In this document: piece by piece, positions 34,289 to 48,482 of the stretch
Layout of the letters: each line of letters starts with the position of its first letter
How positions within the stretch are numbered: position 1 is the stretch's first letter
Assembly (NCBI RefSeq): GCF_015751785.1
Contig: NZ_JADOTY010000001.1
Span: 4,154,001-4,218,000 of the forward strand
Length of the DNA stretch: 64,000 nucleotides
From: Micromonospora vinacea
GTDB taxonomy: Bacteria; Actinomycetota; Actinomycetes; Mycobacteriales; Micromonosporaceae
Direction: 5' to 3'
Made by a program: the position numbers and the translations under genes
The notes under the pieces: generated by a model
What the model was told of the DNA's origin: nothing
Seen by the model: only the letters and a program-made list of their open reading frames with translations
Databases searched by the model: none

Positions 34289-35461
34289 ATGAGGGAGAAC
34301 ATCAACGTGGTCGTGGTCGGCGGCGGATATGCCGGCGTCATGGCGGCCAACCGCCTCAGCCAGCGCGACAACGTGACCGTTACGCTGGTCAACCCGCGGC
34401 CGAGCTTCGTTCACCGCATTCGCCTGCACCAGCTCGTCGGCGGAACCGGCGACGCGGTCGTCGGCTACCGGGAGGTCCTGGCCGACCGCGTCCGGCTGGT
34501 GGTCGACACCGCGACCCGGATCGACGCGGCCGAGCGCACCGTTTCGTTGGCGAACGAAAGCACGGTGGGCTACGACTACCTCATCTACGCGGTGGGCAGC
34601 GGCAGCGCCGTCCCGAGTGTGCCCGGAGCATCCGAGTACGCCCACAACATGGCCAGCCTGGAGGAGGCACAGCAACTGCGGGCGGTGCTCGACGCCACAC
34701 CGACGACGGACGTGGTGACGGTGGTCGGAGGGGGCGCGACAGGCATCGAGGTCGCCGCCGAGTTGGCGGCCGAGGGCCGCACCGTGACCCTTGCGTGTGG
34801 CAAGGTGCTCCACCCGTATCTGCACCCGAGGATTCGCCGCACGTTCGCCAAGCGGCTGGCCAAGCTCGGGGTGACCATCATCGACGGTCCTGGTGCGAAG
34901 GTCACCGCGGTGAGCCGCGACGCCGTCCTGCTCGGGGACGGCCGCGAGCTGCGCAGCACGGTGACCGTCTGGACGGCCGGGTTCAGCGTCCCCGACCTGG
35001 CTGCCCGCAGCGGGCTCACGACCGACGCGGCCGGACGTCTCCTGACCGACGAGACGCTTACCAGCATCGACGACGACCGCATCGTCGCCGCTGGGGACTC
35101 GGCCGCACCGTCGGACATGCCGCTACGGATGAGCTGCCAGTCGGCCAATCCACTCGGCGCCCATGCGGCCGACACCGTGCTCGCTCGGATCGCGGGCGGA
35201 CAGCCCGCGACCATCGCCATCGGCTTCTTCGGGCAGTGCGTCAGCCTGGGCCGCGGCGCCGCCACCGTACAGATCGCCTCGAAGAACGACGTTGCCAAGG
35301 GTTTCGCTGTCGGCGGCCTCCTCGGCGCGAAGATCAAGAGCAGCAGTTTCCCCGGCCTGATCGAGCACCTGGCGCATGAGGCGCACAAGCCCGGCTCCTA
35401 CACCTGGAAGTTCCGCGATGACACCCGTCATCAGCGGCTCCAGGCGCTCGCCGCCCGCTGA
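34289..35461 (+). CDS. NAD(P)/FAD-dependent oxidoreductase (NDH-2-like), module 2
   Basis: 390 aa from ATG 34289, preceded by GAGGGAGA. Same architecture as the gene at 31839: VVVGGGYAGVMAANRL, YAVGSGS, VVGGGATGIEVAAELA, IVAAGDSAAP, and no CxxC. The two products align over their whole length (RIRLHQLVGG against RLRLHQLATG; TVWTAGFSV against TVWTAGFAV), so they are paralogues from tandem duplication. It is 277 bp downstream of the first sigma gene, enough for its own promoter, and is followed 27 bp later by the second sigma factor. Substrate unknown. Confidence 0.88.
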   Translation: MRENINVVVVGGGYAGVMAANRLSQRDNVTVTLVNPRPSFVHRIRLHQLVGGTGDAVVGYREVLADRVRLVVDTATRIDAAERTVSLANESTVGYDYLIYAVGSGSAVPSVPGASEYAHNMASLEEAQQLRAVLDATPTTDVVTVVGGGATGIEVAAELAAEGRTVTLACGKVLHPYLHPRIRRTFAKRLAKLGVTIIDGPGAKVTAVSRDAVLLGDGRELRSTVTVWTAGFSVPDLAARSGLTTDAAGRLLTDETLTSIDDDRIVAAGDSAAPSDMPLRMSCQSANPLGAHAADTVLARIAGGQPATIAIGFFGQCVSLGRGAATVQIASKNDVAKGFAVGGLLGAKIKSSSFPGLIEHLAHEAHKPGSYTWKFRDDTRHQRLQALAAR

Positions 35462-35488
35462 ACCGACCAGGAAATGGAAGGTATTGCA

Positions 35489-36385
35489 GTGAATACGCCG
35501 CCAGCCGACCCTGCCACTGAAACCTTCGTGGCCCACCGGAACCTGCTGTTCACCGTCGCCTACGAGATGCTCGGATCGGCGGCCGACGCCGAAGACGTCC
35601 TTCAGGAGACCTGGCTGCGCTGGGTCAAAGTGGACCTGGCGCGGGTGAACGACCAGCGGGCCTACCTGGTCCGGGTCACCACCCGGCAGTCGCTCAACCG
35701 GCTGCGTACGATGCAGCGTCGCAAGGAGGCGTACGTCGGCTCCTGGCTGCCGGAGCCGCTGCTCACCGCACCGGACGTGGCTGACGACGTCGAGCTCGCG
35801 GAGAACATGTCGATGGCGCTCATGCTCGTCCTCGAAACGTTGGCACCGACCGAACGTGCCGTGTTCGTCCTACGTGAAGTCTTCGACGTCAGTTACGACG
35901 AGATCGCGGCAGCCCTCGACAAGAGCCCTTCGGCGGTCCGCCAGATCGCATACCGCGCCCGCCAGCACGTCGACGCCCGCCGCCCACGCCAGGTGGTTCC
36001 TGCGAGTTTGACCCGGGCGGCACTGGACTCGCTGCGGCACGCGATCGAAACCGGGGACCTGCGAGGCCTGCTCGACGTGCTCGCCCCAGACGTGGTCCTG
36101 GTGGCCGACGGCGGTGGCATCAAACAGGCTGCGTTGCGGCCGGTCATCGGCGCCGACAAGGTGGCCCGCATGTTCGTCACCGGCATCGCCAAGGTGGACA
36201 GCATCCTCACCGCCGAGCCCACCGTGGTCAACGGCAACCCATCACTCGTGCTGCGCCTGGACGGCCAGCTCGACGGAATCCTCGCCGTCCGCGTCGAGGA
36301 CGCCGGCATCACCGGTCTCTACTACGTCCGCAATCCGGAAAAGCTCACCCGCGTCGAGTCTGCAACCCCGCTCACCCTGCGATGA
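35489..36385 (+). CDS. ECF sigma factor with SnoaL-like C-terminal extension (ECF41/SigJ), module 2
   Basis: 298 aa from GTG 35489 with GGAAGG 7 bases upstream. Sigma-2: LLFTVAYEMLGSAADAEDVLQETWLRW. Linker: SWLPEPLL. Sigma-4: LAPTERAVFVLREVFDVSYDEIAAALDKSPSAVRQIAYRARQHV. The C-terminal extension carries both known ECF41 marks, DGGG (VADGGGIK) and NPEKL near the end. In ECF41 factors the extension both activates and restrains the sigma factor. No anti-sigma gene is adjacent. The stop overlaps a possible upstream start of the membrane protein, so the three genes are likely co-transcribed. Partner promoter not identified. Confidence 0.9.
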   Translation: MNTPPADPATETFVAHRNLLFTVAYEMLGSAADAEDVLQETWLRWVKVDLARVNDQRAYLVRVTTRQSLNRLRTMQRRKEAYVGSWLPEPLLTAPDVADDVELAENMSMALMLVLETLAPTERAVFVLREVFDVSYDEIAAALDKSPSAVRQIAYRARQHVDARRPRQVVPASLTRAALDSLRHAIETGDLRGLLDVLAPDVVLVADGGGIKQAALRPVIGADKVARMFVTGIAKVDSILTAEPTVVNGNPSLVLRLDGQLDGILAVRVEDAGITGLYYVRNPEKLTRVESATPLTLR

Positions 36386-36411
36386 ACACCGCCCGATTCG
36401 GAGGAGGAAAC

Positions 36412-37452
36412 ATGGCCATTCAGGCCAAGCCGGCAACCGACGCATCGCCGTCGCCCTGGACCGCGGTGGCCCGGGCCGTCGCCCTGCTCACGGTGGCCGT
36501 CAGCGTGCTGCTGACCGCCTTCGCCTGGCCCTCGATACGTTCGTCGGTGCACGACGTGCCGATCGCCGTCGCCGGGCCGGCGCCTGCGGTCAGACAGATC
36601 AGCACGGTCCTCGACGAGCGCCTTCCCGACGCCTTCGAGATCACCGAAGTCGCCGACACCGCCGCCGCCGACCAGCTCATCCGCGACCGCGACGTGTACG
36701 GGGCGATCGACGTCAGCTCCGATACCCCACAGGTCATCCACGCCACCGCCGCCAGCGCGGCCGTCGCCCAGACCCTCAACAGCATCGCCACCGCGCTCAG
36801 CCAGCCGCAGTTCCAGGGCGCCGGCACGGAGGCCACCGTCCGTGACCTCGTCCCGCTGCCGCCCGACGACCCGCGTGGTGCCGGGCTGGCCGCCGGCGGG
36901 CTGCCCCTCGTCATGGGCGGTCTGCTCGCCGCACTTCTGCTGACCAGACTTGTCCTTGGCACCACCCGTCGGGTCATCGGAGCGTTCGCCTTCGCCGTCA
37001 CCGGCGGCCTGGCCGTGTCGGCCATACTGCAGTTCTGGCTCGGCTCCCTGACCGGCTCCTACTGGGCGAACACCGGCGCGGTCGCCCTGACCGTCGCGGC
37101 CACCTCCCTGAGCATCCTCGGGCTGGAGTCCGTGCTCGGATACGCCGGGCTCGGCCTGGGCGCGGCCACGATGATGCTCATCGGCAATCCCTTGTCGGGC
37201 ACCGCGACCGCGCCCGAAATGCTGCCCGGCTGGTCCGGCATGCTCGGCCAACTGCTACCGCCCGGCGCGGGAGGTTGGCTGCTGCGATCCACCGCCTTCT
37301 TCGACGGCCGCGGCGCCACCCATTCGATCATCGTCCTCGCCACGTGGCTAACGCTCGGCATACTGCTGTGCCTCGCAGGCAGCCTGCGCCGGCGACGCCC
37401 GGCAGCCGAACCAGTGACCACCGCTCAGCCGGCCGCACAGGCGACCGTGTGA
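36412..37452 (+). CDS. membrane protein, ABC-2 permease/YhgE-like topology
   Basis: 346 aa from ATG 36412, chosen for GGAGGAAA just upstream; an ATG at 36382 overlapping the sigma stop is the alternative. One N-terminal helix (AVALLTVAVSVLLTAFAWPSI, about 21-41) is followed by an external domain of about 120 residues (VPIAVAGPAPAVRQISTVLDERLPDAFEITEV...). Then come about five helices (LPLVMGGLLAALLLTRLVLG, AFAFAVTGGLAVSAILQFWL and on). The VxGP..A...L...P..F...V pattern of the external domain is seen in YhgE/Pip-type and ABC-2-like permease proteins. No ATPase is adjacent. The C-terminal tail is Arg- then Pro/Ala-rich. Its job with the sigma/flavoprotein modules is unknown. Confidence 0.78.
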   Translation: MAIQAKPATDASPSPWTAVARAVALLTVAVSVLLTAFAWPSIRSSVHDVPIAVAGPAPAVRQISTVLDERLPDAFEITEVADTAAADQLIRDRDVYGAIDVSSDTPQVIHATAASAAVAQTLNSIATALSQPQFQGAGTEATVRDLVPLPPDDPRGAGLAAGGLPLVMGGLLAALLLTRLVLGTTRRVIGAFAFAVTGGLAVSAILQFWLGSLTGSYWANTGAVALTVAATSLSILGLESVLGYAGLGLGAATMMLIGNPLSGTATAPEMLPGWSGMLGQLLPPGAGGWLLRSTAFFDGRGATHSIIVLATWLTLGILLCLAGSLRRRRPAAEPVTTAQPAAQATV

Positions 37453-37582
37453 GGTGCAGCGGCGGCGTCACTCGCATCGAGGTTGCGCCGCCGCTGTCCA
37501 GCACTCCCGACTGTCACGATCGGACGCACTCATCTGGGTGCCGGCTCGGACCGCAACCGCCCAGCCATACGCCGACCGCCGA

Positions 37583-37626
37583 ACGCCAGACCGCCGTACC
37601 CAGGAAGGGATACGGCGGTCTGGCGT
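37583..37626. terminator. perfect 16-bp stem between convergent membrane protein gene and sdhB
   Basis: ACGCCAGACCGCCGTA (37583-37598) pairs exactly with 37611-37626; a further CCC/GGG extends the stem around an AGGAA-type loop. It stands 14 bp before the sdhB stop and after the membrane protein gene, so it can serve both. Confidence 0.85.
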
Positions 37627-37640
37627 GGTGCCGGTGGACG

Positions 37641-38401
37641 TCAGGAACCGGGGGTGTTGTTGGCTCCCTTGGCGGTGGCCGCGAGGTAGTCGCGGTTGAG
37701 CCGGCCGATGGTGTTCAGCGGGATGCCCTTCGGGCAGGCCGGGGTGCATTCGCCGGCGTTGGTGCAGCCGCCGAAGCCGGCCTCGTCGTGCGCGTCGACC
37801 ATGCCGATCACCCGGGTGTAGCGCTCCGGCTGGCCCTGCGGCAGGAGCGAGAGTTGGGTGAGCTTGGCGGCGGTGAAGAGCATGCCAGAGCCGTTCGGGC
37901 AGGCTGCCACGCAGGCGCCGCAACCGATGCAGGCGGCCGACTCGAAGGCGGCGTCGGCGTTGGCCTTGGCGACCGGGGTGGAGTGGGCTTCGGGCGCGCT
38001 GCCGGTGGGCGCTGTGACGTAGCCGCCAGCTGCGATGATCTTGTCGAAGGCGCTCCGGTTGACGACCAGGTCCTTGACGACCGGGAAGGCGCTGGCCCGC
38101 CACGGCTCGATGTCGATGGTCTCGCCGTCCTTGAACTGCCGCATGTGCAGCTGGCACGCGGTGGTGCCGCGCTGCGGCCCGTGCGCGTCGCCGTTGATCA
38201 TCAGGCCGCACATGCCGCAGATGCCCTCGCGGCAGTCGTGGTCGAACGCCACCGGGTCCTCGCCCGCGAGGATCAGCCGTTCGTTGAGCACGTCGAGCAT
38301 CTCCAGGAACGACATGTCCGGGGACACGTCGTCGACCGGGTAGGTCACCATCCGACCCTTGTCCTCAGGGCCCTTCTGGCGCCAGATGCGCAGGGTCAGG
38401 T

Positions 38402-38405
<4 letters not shown>
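37641..38405 (-). CDS. sdhB: succinate dehydrogenase iron-sulfur subunit
   Basis: 254 aa. It passes electrons from the flavoprotein to the membrane subunit through three Fe-S clusters. The N-terminal 2Fe-2S ligands lie around REGICGMCGLMING. The 4Fe-4S set is CIGCGACVAACP, and the 3Fe-4S/4Fe-4S set CTNAGECTPACPKGIP. Length is normal. The start is the GTG at 38405, overlapping the sdhA stop by 4 bp. Third gene of sdhCAB; terminator at 37583-37626. Confidence 0.95.
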
Positions 38406-40339
<1,934 letters not shown>

Positions 40340-40340
40340 G

Positions 40341-41030
40341 TCAGGACACCAATCCGGTGAGTACGGCGAACGGGACCACCAGGTACCCGGCGCAGAGCAG
40401 CACGGCGAAGACCAGAGCCGCGGTACGCGCCCTGCGCTCGCCGCGCGGCGTCTGCTGGCCGAGGCTGCGGAACGCGCTGAACGCGCCGTGGCGCAGGTGG
40501 AAGCCCACCGCGAGGATGGCCAGCGTGTAGAAGAGCGTGACGTACCAGCGTTCCGGGGCGAAGTCGGCGACGACGTTGCCGTACGGCTTGCTGGCGTCGC
40601 CGACCGGGTTCAGCGTGCCGGTGGTCAGGTCCAGCAGGTGGTAGATCACGAAGAGCAGGATGATCACGCCACCCCAGCGCATCGTGCGGGCCGCGTAGCT
40701 GCCGTTGACCTTCTTGCGGTGGGCGTACTTGACCGGGCGGGCGGCGCGGGCCCGCCGGGCCAGCACGGTGGCGGCCACGATGTGGGCGACGACCGCCACG
40801 ACCAGCACGGTGCGCAGGATCCACAGGAACCAGACGCCGGGCAGCAGTGGCTTGCCGATGTCACGCAGCCAGTGCGCGTAGTGGTCGAACGAGGTCTCCC
40901 CCGTGAACACCTTCAGGTTCCCGAGCATGTGGGCGATGAGGAACAGCGCCAGCAGGATGCCCGTCACCGCCATGACGGCCTTGAGGCCGACGTTCGAGCG
41001 GATGGGCGACCGAGTTTTCGTGATTACCAC
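40341..41030 (-). CDS. sdhC: succinate dehydrogenase cytochrome b558-type membrane subunit
   Basis: 229 aa from GTG 41030; a start at 41075 would reach into the regulatory region next to lysR and is less likely. Five membrane helices: VGLKAVMAVTGILLALFLIAHMLGNL, FLWILRTVLVVAVVAHIVAATVLA, RWGGVIILLFVIYHLLDL, WYVTLFYTLAILAVGFHLRHG and AALVFAVLLCAGYLVVPFAV. His residues in helices 1, 2, 3 and 4 are placed as heme ligands (LIAHMLG, VVAHIVA, VIYHLLD, GFHLRHG). It anchors SdhAB and reduces quinone; the single-subunit Bacillus-like form. First gene of the operon and divergent from a LysR gene. Confidence 0.9.
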   Translation of the reverse strand: MVITKTRSPIRSNVGLKAVMAVTGILLALFLIAHMLGNLKVFTGETSFDHYAHWLRDIGKPLLPGVWFLWILRTVLVVAVVAHIVAATVLARRARAARPVKYAHRKKVNGSYAARTMRWGGVIILLFVIYHLLDLTTGTLNPVGDASKPYGNVVADFAPERWYVTLFYTLAILAVGFHLRHGAFSAFRSLGQQTPRGERRARTAALVFAVLLCAGYLVVPFAVLTGLVS

Positions 41031-41088
41031 AGGACCGACGCTAGGAGCACTTCGATCAGTCGTCCAATGCATCAAACTCGCAGTGTTG

Positions 41089-41103
41089 ATAGCCGTAGGC
41101 TAT
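41089..41103. promoter_or_regulatory. LysR-type operator (ATAGCC-GTA-GGCTAT)
   Basis: A perfect 15-bp dyad ATAGCCGTAGGCTAT containing the LysR-family T-N11-A core. It lies 4 bp before the lysR start and about 59 bp before sdhC. An adjacent dyad ATCAA-N10-TTGAT (41071-41090) overlaps it. Best read as the binding site of the LysR protein for autoregulation and possibly sdh control. Confidence 0.6.
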
Positions 41104-41107
41104 TTAG

Positions 41108-42037
41108 ATGCAGCTCCATCAGCTCCGGTACTTCGTCGCGGTGGCCGAAGTACGACATTTCACCCAAGCCGCCGACATCGTGGGCATCACTCAGCCTTCT
41201 CTCAGTAAGCAAATTCACGCTCTGGAGGCCGACCTCGGAGCGCCGCTGTTCGAGCGGGTAAGGGGCAACATCGCGCTCACCGCGGCGGGTGAGGTGCTGC
41301 TGCCGTTGGCCACCCGGATCCTCGCCGACGTGGAGACCGCGACCCGGGAGGTCCAGGAGTTGGTCGGGCTGCGCCGGGGCCGGGTCCGGCTCGGGGCCAC
41401 CCCCAGTCTGGCCACCTCGCTCGCCCCGCCGGTGCTGCGCCGGTTCCGCGACGCGCACCCCACCATCGACCTGCGCGTCGAGGAGGGCGGCTCCCAGGAC
41501 CTGGTCCGCGACCTCCTGCGCGGCGACCTCGACCTGGCTCTGATCATCATGCCGGCGCAGGGGGCCGACCCGGGGCTGCGGGTCGACCCCATCCTGCGGG
41601 AGAGCCTGGTGGTGGCCTCGGTGGGCGAGGTGGCGACCGCGTCGGCGACCGGGGAGCTGCGCATCACCGACCTGCGGGACCAGCCCATGGTGATGTTCCG
41701 GGAGGGGTACGACCTGCGCGACGCGACCATCCAGGCGTGCCGGGAGGCGGGCTTCGAACCGACCTTCGCGGTGGACGGCGGCGAGATGGACGCGGTGCTC
41801 AGCTTCGTCGAGGCGGGGCTCGGCATCGCGCTCGTGCCCGGCATCGTCCTGGCCCGCCGGCCGGGCGTGCGGATCACCCCGCTCGCCCCACCCGGGGTGC
41901 GGCGGACCATCGCGGTGGCCCGCCGGCGCGACGTCGTACCCACCCACGCCGGTCGGGAGCTCCGGCGCATCCTGCTCGACTACGTGCAGTCCGCGATTGA
42001 CGAAGCGAAGCTGCCTCCCGGGGTCGAGCCTCGTTGA
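41108..42037 (+). CDS. LysR-family transcriptional regulator
   Basis: 309 aa, normal length. N-terminal winged helix-turn-helix MQLHQLRYFVAVAEVRHFTQAADIVGITQPSLSKQIHALEADLGAPLFERVRGNIALTAAG is canonical. The C-terminal type 2 periplasmic-binding-like domain (RVRLGATPSLATSLAPPVLRRFRDAHPTIDLRVEEG... DLALIIMP) senses a small effector. Divergent from sdhCAB with a 77-bp shared region containing the dyad at 41089-41103. The layout suggests it may regulate succinate dehydrogenase as well as itself. Effector unknown. Confidence 0.93.
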   Translation: MQLHQLRYFVAVAEVRHFTQAADIVGITQPSLSKQIHALEADLGAPLFERVRGNIALTAAGEVLLPLATRILADVETATREVQELVGLRRGRVRLGATPSLATSLAPPVLRRFRDAHPTIDLRVEEGGSQDLVRDLLRGDLDLALIIMPAQGADPGLRVDPILRESLVVASVGEVATASATGELRITDLRDQPMVMFREGYDLRDATIQACREAGFEPTFAVDGGEMDAVLSFVEAGLGIALVPGIVLARRPGVRITPLAPPGVRRTIAVARRRDVVPTHAGRELRRILLDYVQSAIDEAKLPPGVEPR

Positions 42038-42290
42038 GGGGGGTGGGTGTCGGGTTGGCCTCACCACCGATGTGCCCCGGCGGCCGTCGGCTGAATGGTT
42101 CGTATCGCCCAGCCGACCGTTCCGCGTTGATCATCCCGTTCGTCCTTGCTGGGTTAAATCGACCTTAAGCTCGGGATATAGGACTCGATGTCCGACCAGG
42201 TCACTTAAAGTGGAGCCTTGCACGGGTCAAATTACTCATTCATCTCGTAACAGCTCACCGGCGGGCATTTCGCCGGCAGGGAGGCTAGAC

Positions 42291-43331
42291 ATGAGGATCC
42301 TGGTTACCGGCGGCGCTGGCTTCATCGGGTCGCATTTCGCGCGCAGTCTGCTCGGCGGACGCTACGTCGGGTTCGAAGACTGTGACGTCACGGTGATCGA
42401 CAAGCTGACCTACGCCAGTGATCGGGCCAACCTGCCGGCCGCGCACCCCCGCCTGACGTTCGTCCGTGGGGACATCTGCGACCGGCAGTTGCTCGCCGAC
42501 CTCGTGCCAGGGCATGACGCGGTCGTGCATTTCGCCGCCGAGTCGCACGTCGACCGGTCCATCGACGATCCGGCGCCGTTCTTCGAGACCAACGTGATGG
42601 GGTCGCACCACCTGATGTCCGCCTGCGCGCGTGGCGGTGTCAGCCGGGTCGTGCACGTCTCCACCGACGAGGTGTACGGCTCGATCAACGAGGGCTCCTG
42701 GAACGAGTCCTGCGTGCTGGAACCCAACTCCCCGTACGCGGCCTCCAAGGCGGCCAGCGACCACGTGGTCCGCTCCTACTGGCGCACGTACGACGTGGAC
42801 GTCTCGATCACCCGCTGCGCCAACAACTACGGGCCGTACCAGCATGTGGAGAAGGTCATCCCGCGCTTCGTCACCAGCCTGCTCACCGGTCAGGACATCA
42901 CCCTGCACGGCGACGGCAGCGCGGTGCGCGAGTGGCTGCACGTCGACGACCACTGTCGGGCCATCGCGCTGGTGCTGGCCAAGGGCCGCGCCGGCGAGGT
43001 CTACAACATCGGCGGCGACCTTGAGCTGACCAACCGTGCGCTCACCGAGCGGATCCTGCGGCTGGCCGGCGCGGGCTGGGACCGTGTCCGGCACGTGCCC
43101 GACCGCAAGGTGCAGGACCAGCGTTACTCGCTGGACTTCCGCAAGATCTCCGAGGAACTCGGCTTCGAGCCGCAGATCCGGTTCGAGGACGGGCTGACCG
43201 AGGTCTTCCACTGGTACCGGGAGAACCGCGCCTGGTGGACGCCCACCGCCACGGAGCCCCGCAGTGCGGCGCTGACCAGCTCGGTGCGCGGCGTTCCAGC
43301 CAGCCGGGCGCTGTCCGTCCAGGCACGCTGA
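42291..43331 (+). CDS. rfbB: dTDP-glucose 4,6-dehydratase
   Basis: 346 aa from ATG 42291 with AGGGAGG about 8 bases upstream; the open frame before it is untranslated leader. Extended SDR with TGGAGFIGSHF, YASDRANL, HFAAESHVDRSI, VSTDEVYGS (Asp-Glu of the dehydratase active site), and SPYAASKAASDHVV (Tyr, Lys), plus RCANNYGPYQHVEKVIPRF. Makes dTDP-4-keto-6-deoxyglucose, precursor of rhamnose and other deoxysugars. It stands alone; no rfbA, rfbC or rfbD is next to it. A leader of about 250 bp upstream has AT-rich spots (TTAAGCTCGGGATATAGG, near 42165-42182) that may be a promoter. Confidence 0.9.
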   Translation: MRILVTGGAGFIGSHFARSLLGGRYVGFEDCDVTVIDKLTYASDRANLPAAHPRLTFVRGDICDRQLLADLVPGHDAVVHFAAESHVDRSIDDPAPFFETNVMGSHHLMSACARGGVSRVVHVSTDEVYGSINEGSWNESCVLEPNSPYAASKAASDHVVRSYWRTYDVDVSITRCANNYGPYQHVEKVIPRFVTSLLTGQDITLHGDGSAVREWLHVDDHCRAIALVLAKGRAGEVYNIGGDLELTNRALTERILRLAGAGWDRVRHVPDRKVQDQRYSLDFRKISEELGFEPQIRFEDGLTEVFHWYRENRAWWTPTATEPRSAALTSSVRGVPASRALSVQAR

Positions 43332-43340
43332 CTGGCCCGC

Positions 43341-43371
43341 GACCCGGCCCGGCCGACGTGGCCGGGCCGGG

Positions 43372-43373
<2 letters not shown>
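43341..43373. terminator. perfect 14-bp stem, 5-nt loop, between convergent rfbB and hrpA
   Basis: GACCCGGCCCGGCC, loop GACGT, exact complement. The right arm overlaps the hrpA stop codon. No T-run. It serves both convergent genes. Confidence 0.8.
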
Positions 43374-47433
<4,060 letters not shown>

Positions 47434-47576
47434 GTCGTGCCCAAGGATAGGCAGCCCGGCGGCGCACCGCCCCTGGGTTACCGAGCGGCCGGCTCTCCGG
47501 AGGCCACCTCCCGTCCCTGGACGGCCAGGAGCGGGCCCTAGAGTTGGCGGCCGACGTCGAGCGCTGGGGGAGCCGG

Positions 47577-47969
47577 ATGGAGATGCGCGACACCGACCGC
47601 GCGTTGGTGCAGGCCGCCACCGCGGTCTCCAAGCTGCGCTGCCGCAGCCAGCACCACACTGTCGCGTCGGCGGCCCGGACCGCGGACGGGCGGGTCTTCA
47701 CCGGTGTGAACGTCCAGCACGCCACCGGCGGGGTCTGCGCCGAGCTGGTCCTGATCGGCACGGCCGCCACCCAGGGCGTCACGGCGTTGGAGACGATCGT
47801 CACGGTCGCCGACCGCGGCCGCGAGGTCGTCGCGCCCTGTGACCGGTGCCGGCAGGTGCTGCGGGACCACTTCCCGGAACTGCTGGTGATCGTCGGCCCG
47901 ATGGACGCCCTGCGGGTGGTCCCGCTCGGGGAGTTGCCGGCGGATACCGGGAGCGGCTCGGCCGGCTGA
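47577..47969 (+). CDS. cytidine deaminase-like protein
   Basis: 130 aa from ATG 47577 with GGGGGAG just upstream. Small homotetrameric-type cytidine deaminase: the zinc/catalytic motif is CAE (Cys54, Glu56) in GGVCAELVLIG and the Cys pair PCDRC (Cys88, Cys91). FTGVNVQHAT matches the substrate loop usually FxGxNxE; Glu is replaced by Gln-His here, as in blasticidin-S deaminase-like members. It deaminates cytidine or a related pyrimidine nucleoside. Divergent from hrpA. Confidence 0.88.
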   Translation: MEMRDTDRALVQAATAVSKLRCRSQHHTVASAARTADGRVFTGVNVQHATGGVCAELVLIGTAATQGVTALETIVTVADRGREVVAPCDRCRQVLRDHFPELLVIVGPMDALRVVPLGELPADTGSGSAG

Positions 47970-47981
47970 CCGGGCCCGGCG

Positions 47982-48341
47982 TCAGTCCCCGGAGGCCGCC
48001 TCCAGCATCGACTGCGGCACCGGCACGCTCTCGAACCGCAGGTTGCCCTCCGGAAGCAGCCACGATGTGACCCGCGCGACCAGGCGACCGGCCCGCACGG
48101 CGGGGTCGTTGGCGAAGAGCGCGCGTGCCTCGTCCGGGGCGATGGACAGCACCACGAAGCCCCGCAGCTGCTCGTCGTCGGGGTGCAGGAACGGCCCGGC
48201 CGCGAGCACCAGCCCCTGCTGCACGAGGCCCGCCTGGTGGGCCAGGTGCGCGTCCTGCAACCGGTCGATCGCGTCCTGCGGCAGCTCCGGCGGATCCGAC
48301 GGTCGGGTCAGCAGGACGACCGTGTGCTGGTCGAATCGCAT
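47982..48341 (-). CDS. YCII-domain protein
   Basis: 119 aa. YCII-related fold (ferredoxin-like): QHTVVLLTRPSDPPELPQDAIDRLQDAHLAHQAGLVQQGLVLAAGPFLHPDDEQLRGFVVLSIAPDEARALFANDPAVRAGRLVARVTSW. The conserved His and the Asp-Pro near the end of the core (ANDPAV) are the residues proposed as active-site pair in the family. Function of the family is unsettled. It is convergent with the deaminase, 12 bp apart, and divergent from the siderophore importer. Confidence 0.85.
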   Translation of the reverse strand: MRFDQHTVVLLTRPSDPPELPQDAIDRLQDAHLAHQAGLVQQGLVLAAGPFLHPDDEQLRGFVVLSIAPDEARALFANDPAVRAGRLVARVTSWLLPEGNLRFESVPVPQSMLEAASGD

Positions 48342-48442
48342 GAGCCAACCCTAGGTGCGCCGCGCCCTTTGCGCGGGCGTCTGCCCTGCTCAGCCTGTCG
48401 CGGATCGATGAGCGCCAGTTAGGTGACCCTCAACTGAGCGGC

Positions 48443-48461
48443 TAAGGTTAGGCGAACCTAA
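48443..48461 (+). promoter_or_regulatory. IdeR/DmdR-type iron box upstream of the siderophore importer
   Basis: TAAGGTTAGGCGAACCTAA matches 17 of 19 positions of the actinobacterial iron-box consensus TTAGGTTAGGCTAACCTAA as recalled from the IdeR/DtxR literature. It stands 22 bp before the first permease gene. A weaker half site GTTAGGTGACCCT lies just upstream at about 48418. Iron-loaded regulator would repress the operon. Confidence 0.85.
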
Positions 48462-48482
48462 GCGTGAACGTGCAGGAGACTC

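Noticed and set aside
41072..42067. 331-codon open frame antisense to the LysR gene
   Set aside because: The opposite strand carries a full LysR protein with a canonical helix-turn-helix; the antisense product has no recognisable fold.
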